NCBI RefSeq assembly: GCF_963966145.1
Contig: NC_091047.1
Span: 19,592,001-19,656,000, forward strand
Direction: 5' to 3'
DNA: 64,000 nucleotides
Source: Tenebrio molitor
Lineage: Eukaryota; Arthropoda; Insecta; Coleoptera; Tenebrionidae
Shown piece after piece: positions 62,616 through 64,000 of the stretch. The position numbers were made by a program, and so were the translations under genes. The notes under the pieces were generated by a model. The model was not told the origin of the DNA, did not search any database, and was given only the letters and a program-made list of their open reading frames with translations. Numbering within the stretch: the stretch's first letter is position 1; the number at the start of each line of letters is the position of its first letter.

Positions 62616-63246
62616 TATACAGGGTGATTCACGTAGCCCGTTCGTTAGAAACTTTCTGATTTCCCAAAATCGTATTAATATGAAAAAGATAATGAAGTGA
62701 CACTCTAACATTATCAATGCAGCAGGATAATGTCATAATTTACGGACGTTTGAAGAAAAAAAAAAATTATAACTCTTGAACCATTGGAAAGAAATAATTG
62801 ATTATCTTTTTATTGAAATCGGAAAGGTTTGGCCGATCTTTTGCGCTATTAGTCACATTTTTTTTTATGTTTCATACGCCTACTGCAATTTTTCAAAGTT
62901 GATAATCAAAAAATGTCGAAAACTTCATTTTTTTAAATGGCAACCTCGATTTTTTGTGAAAAAGATGACATAGGTCAAAAACGATAACAGATAAGTGTTG
63001 ACAAGAGGACTTTCTAAACTCAGAATTTAACGTAAAATCCAAATATGAAATCAAAATGGGGACTTTACATTTAAAAAAACAAAGTTGGCATCGAGTTCCG
63101 GTATTTCCGGAAGTGACGCCATTTTGAAAATATTTTATTTGTACTTGGAGCAGTCGATTACAGTCGGCTAATTTTAATATTATGTAATACGATTTTGGGA
63201 AATCAGAAAGTTTCTAACGAACAGGCTACGTGAATCACCCTGTATA
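62616..63246. mobile_element. 631-bp element with 62-bp near-perfect inverted ends
   Basis: TATACAGGGTGATTCACGTA then GCCCGTTCGTTAGAAACTTT and CTGATTTCCCAAAATCGTAT is inverted at 63185-63246 with a single mismatch over about 62 bases. The interior has only short frames, so it is non-autonomous. The near-identity of the arms suggests recent activity. Confidence 0.9.
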
Positions 63247-64000
63247 TTCTTGTATCTAAATGTAAACCCATTAAACGTACTATCGCATAGCAAAAAACAT
63301 ATAAAATTCAAATTCTAAACAAAATATGTACCTAATGTAATACAGGGTCGCTGAAAAGTATAGATACAGCTAAATATCTTCAGAACGATTTAGCAGAGCT
63401 TGTTGAAATTTGGCATACAATTATAAGTGTTTAAATTCTATCATCTGAGATTTTTTTCACTTTTCTAACATTTATTATGAAGATGCAAGTTGGCTAGCTT
63501 AATTTTTTTAATGGCACGGGTAATGCAACACATGTCCACATCGCCGCCATTTTGAAAATCTTTTTAGCATTAACATTAATTATGTATTATCGCGTTTAAA
63601 CTTTTTTTCTATTAAAATGTTTTCTGTTTCAGTATGTATCTACATTCTAGAGCCGAAAATATTGCACTAAAAAAAAGATCCAAAATATTCCCTTTTCAAA
63701 GTTGTGCCGAATCCGATGACGATGACCATTGTCGCTCATAAATCTACCCTAATTTATTTTATGATATCGAACCCATCTGGGACTTTTTTCTTGCTGACGC
63801 GTTGTTGTCGATTTCCGTAGCAAATTATTTATATAATTTATAATTTGTTTTAAAAGCACGATCGGCCGGGCGCCTCTAGGCAATTGCCTATGATGCCTAG
63901 TGGTAAAACCAGCACTGGGAAGTGTCCATAGTAACATACTGTACCAGTTTTTTTTTGCTATCCGATAGTAAATACATACCACTAGTGGTGTTCTGTTGAA
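63247..64000. other. Window end, possible further element
   Basis: At about 63350 a TACAGGGTCGCTGAAAAGTA sequence looks like the left end of another element of the same style, but no matching right end is seen before the window stops. Nothing else was recognised. Confidence 0.4.

Larger units (their letters stand above)
49424..64000. other. Upstream part of the Sidestep-family gene or intergenic DNA, repeat-rich
   Basis: The exon starting at 49423 begins in phase 0 in the middle of an Ig fold, so more coding exons must lie to the right. None could be recognised here: the frames present are AT-rich and either unknown or mobile-element derived. Elements are listed separately at 51.3-51.65, 52.9, 54.5-54.9, 56.2-57.0, 60.0, 61.2-62.2 and 62.4-63.25 kb. 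The remainder shows no feature I can support. Confidence 0.6.

Overview
The window is nuclear DNA of an insect: AT-rich, with split genes whose introns range from about 40 bases to over 7 kb, and many short foldback transposons. The gene set and the element ends (TACAGGGTG-like and TACAGTCG-like) fit a holometabolous insect. A beetle is my guess and is not proven by the sequence. Six protein-coding genes can be assembled exon by exon. For each, the splice sites were checked against reading phase and the conserved protein sequence.

Layout. (1) 3820-10139, plus: a large membrane receptor with four von Willebrand C domains, a Pro/Asn-rich linker, three fibronectin III domains, one membrane segment and a short tail with NPTY. 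Its 5' end was not found. (2) 13549-14364, minus: Sgf11, the zinc-finger subunit of the SAGA deubiquitinase module. (3) 15528-17040, plus: CFAP36, a ciliary protein with a BART-like domain. (4) 18674-29683, minus: the regulatory subunit 3 of protein phosphatase 4 (falafel/SMEK), with a 7.4 kb intron full of mobile-element relics. (5) 30506-31208, plus: PIGH, a subunit of the enzyme that starts GPI-anchor synthesis. (6) 33159-49423, minus: the 3' eight exons of a Sidestep-family immunoglobulin-superfamily adhesion receptor. Its upstream exons lie to the right, unrecognised or outside the window.

Sgf11/CFAP36 and PP4R3/PIGH are head-to-head pairs with 1.16 and 0.82 kb between start codons, so each may share a promoter region. 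The other neighbours converge. The genes do not form a pathway: they cover chromatin, cilia, phosphatase signalling, GPI anchors and cell recognition.

The rest is introns, UTRs and intergenic DNA rich in non-autonomous inverted-repeat elements, often nested or stacked (25.3-26.8, 42.0-43.1, 46.3-47.6, 52.9, 56.2-57.0 and 61.2-63.2 kb). There are also broken non-LTR reverse-transcriptase relics (about 19.0 and 61.2-62.2 kb) and a mariner-like transposase scrap (51.5 kb). I saw no rRNA, tRNA or CRISPR. The most interesting protein-level signal is a pair of ITIM/ITSM-like tyrosine motifs in the cytoplasmic tail of the Sidestep-family receptor. No wholly new system was identified.
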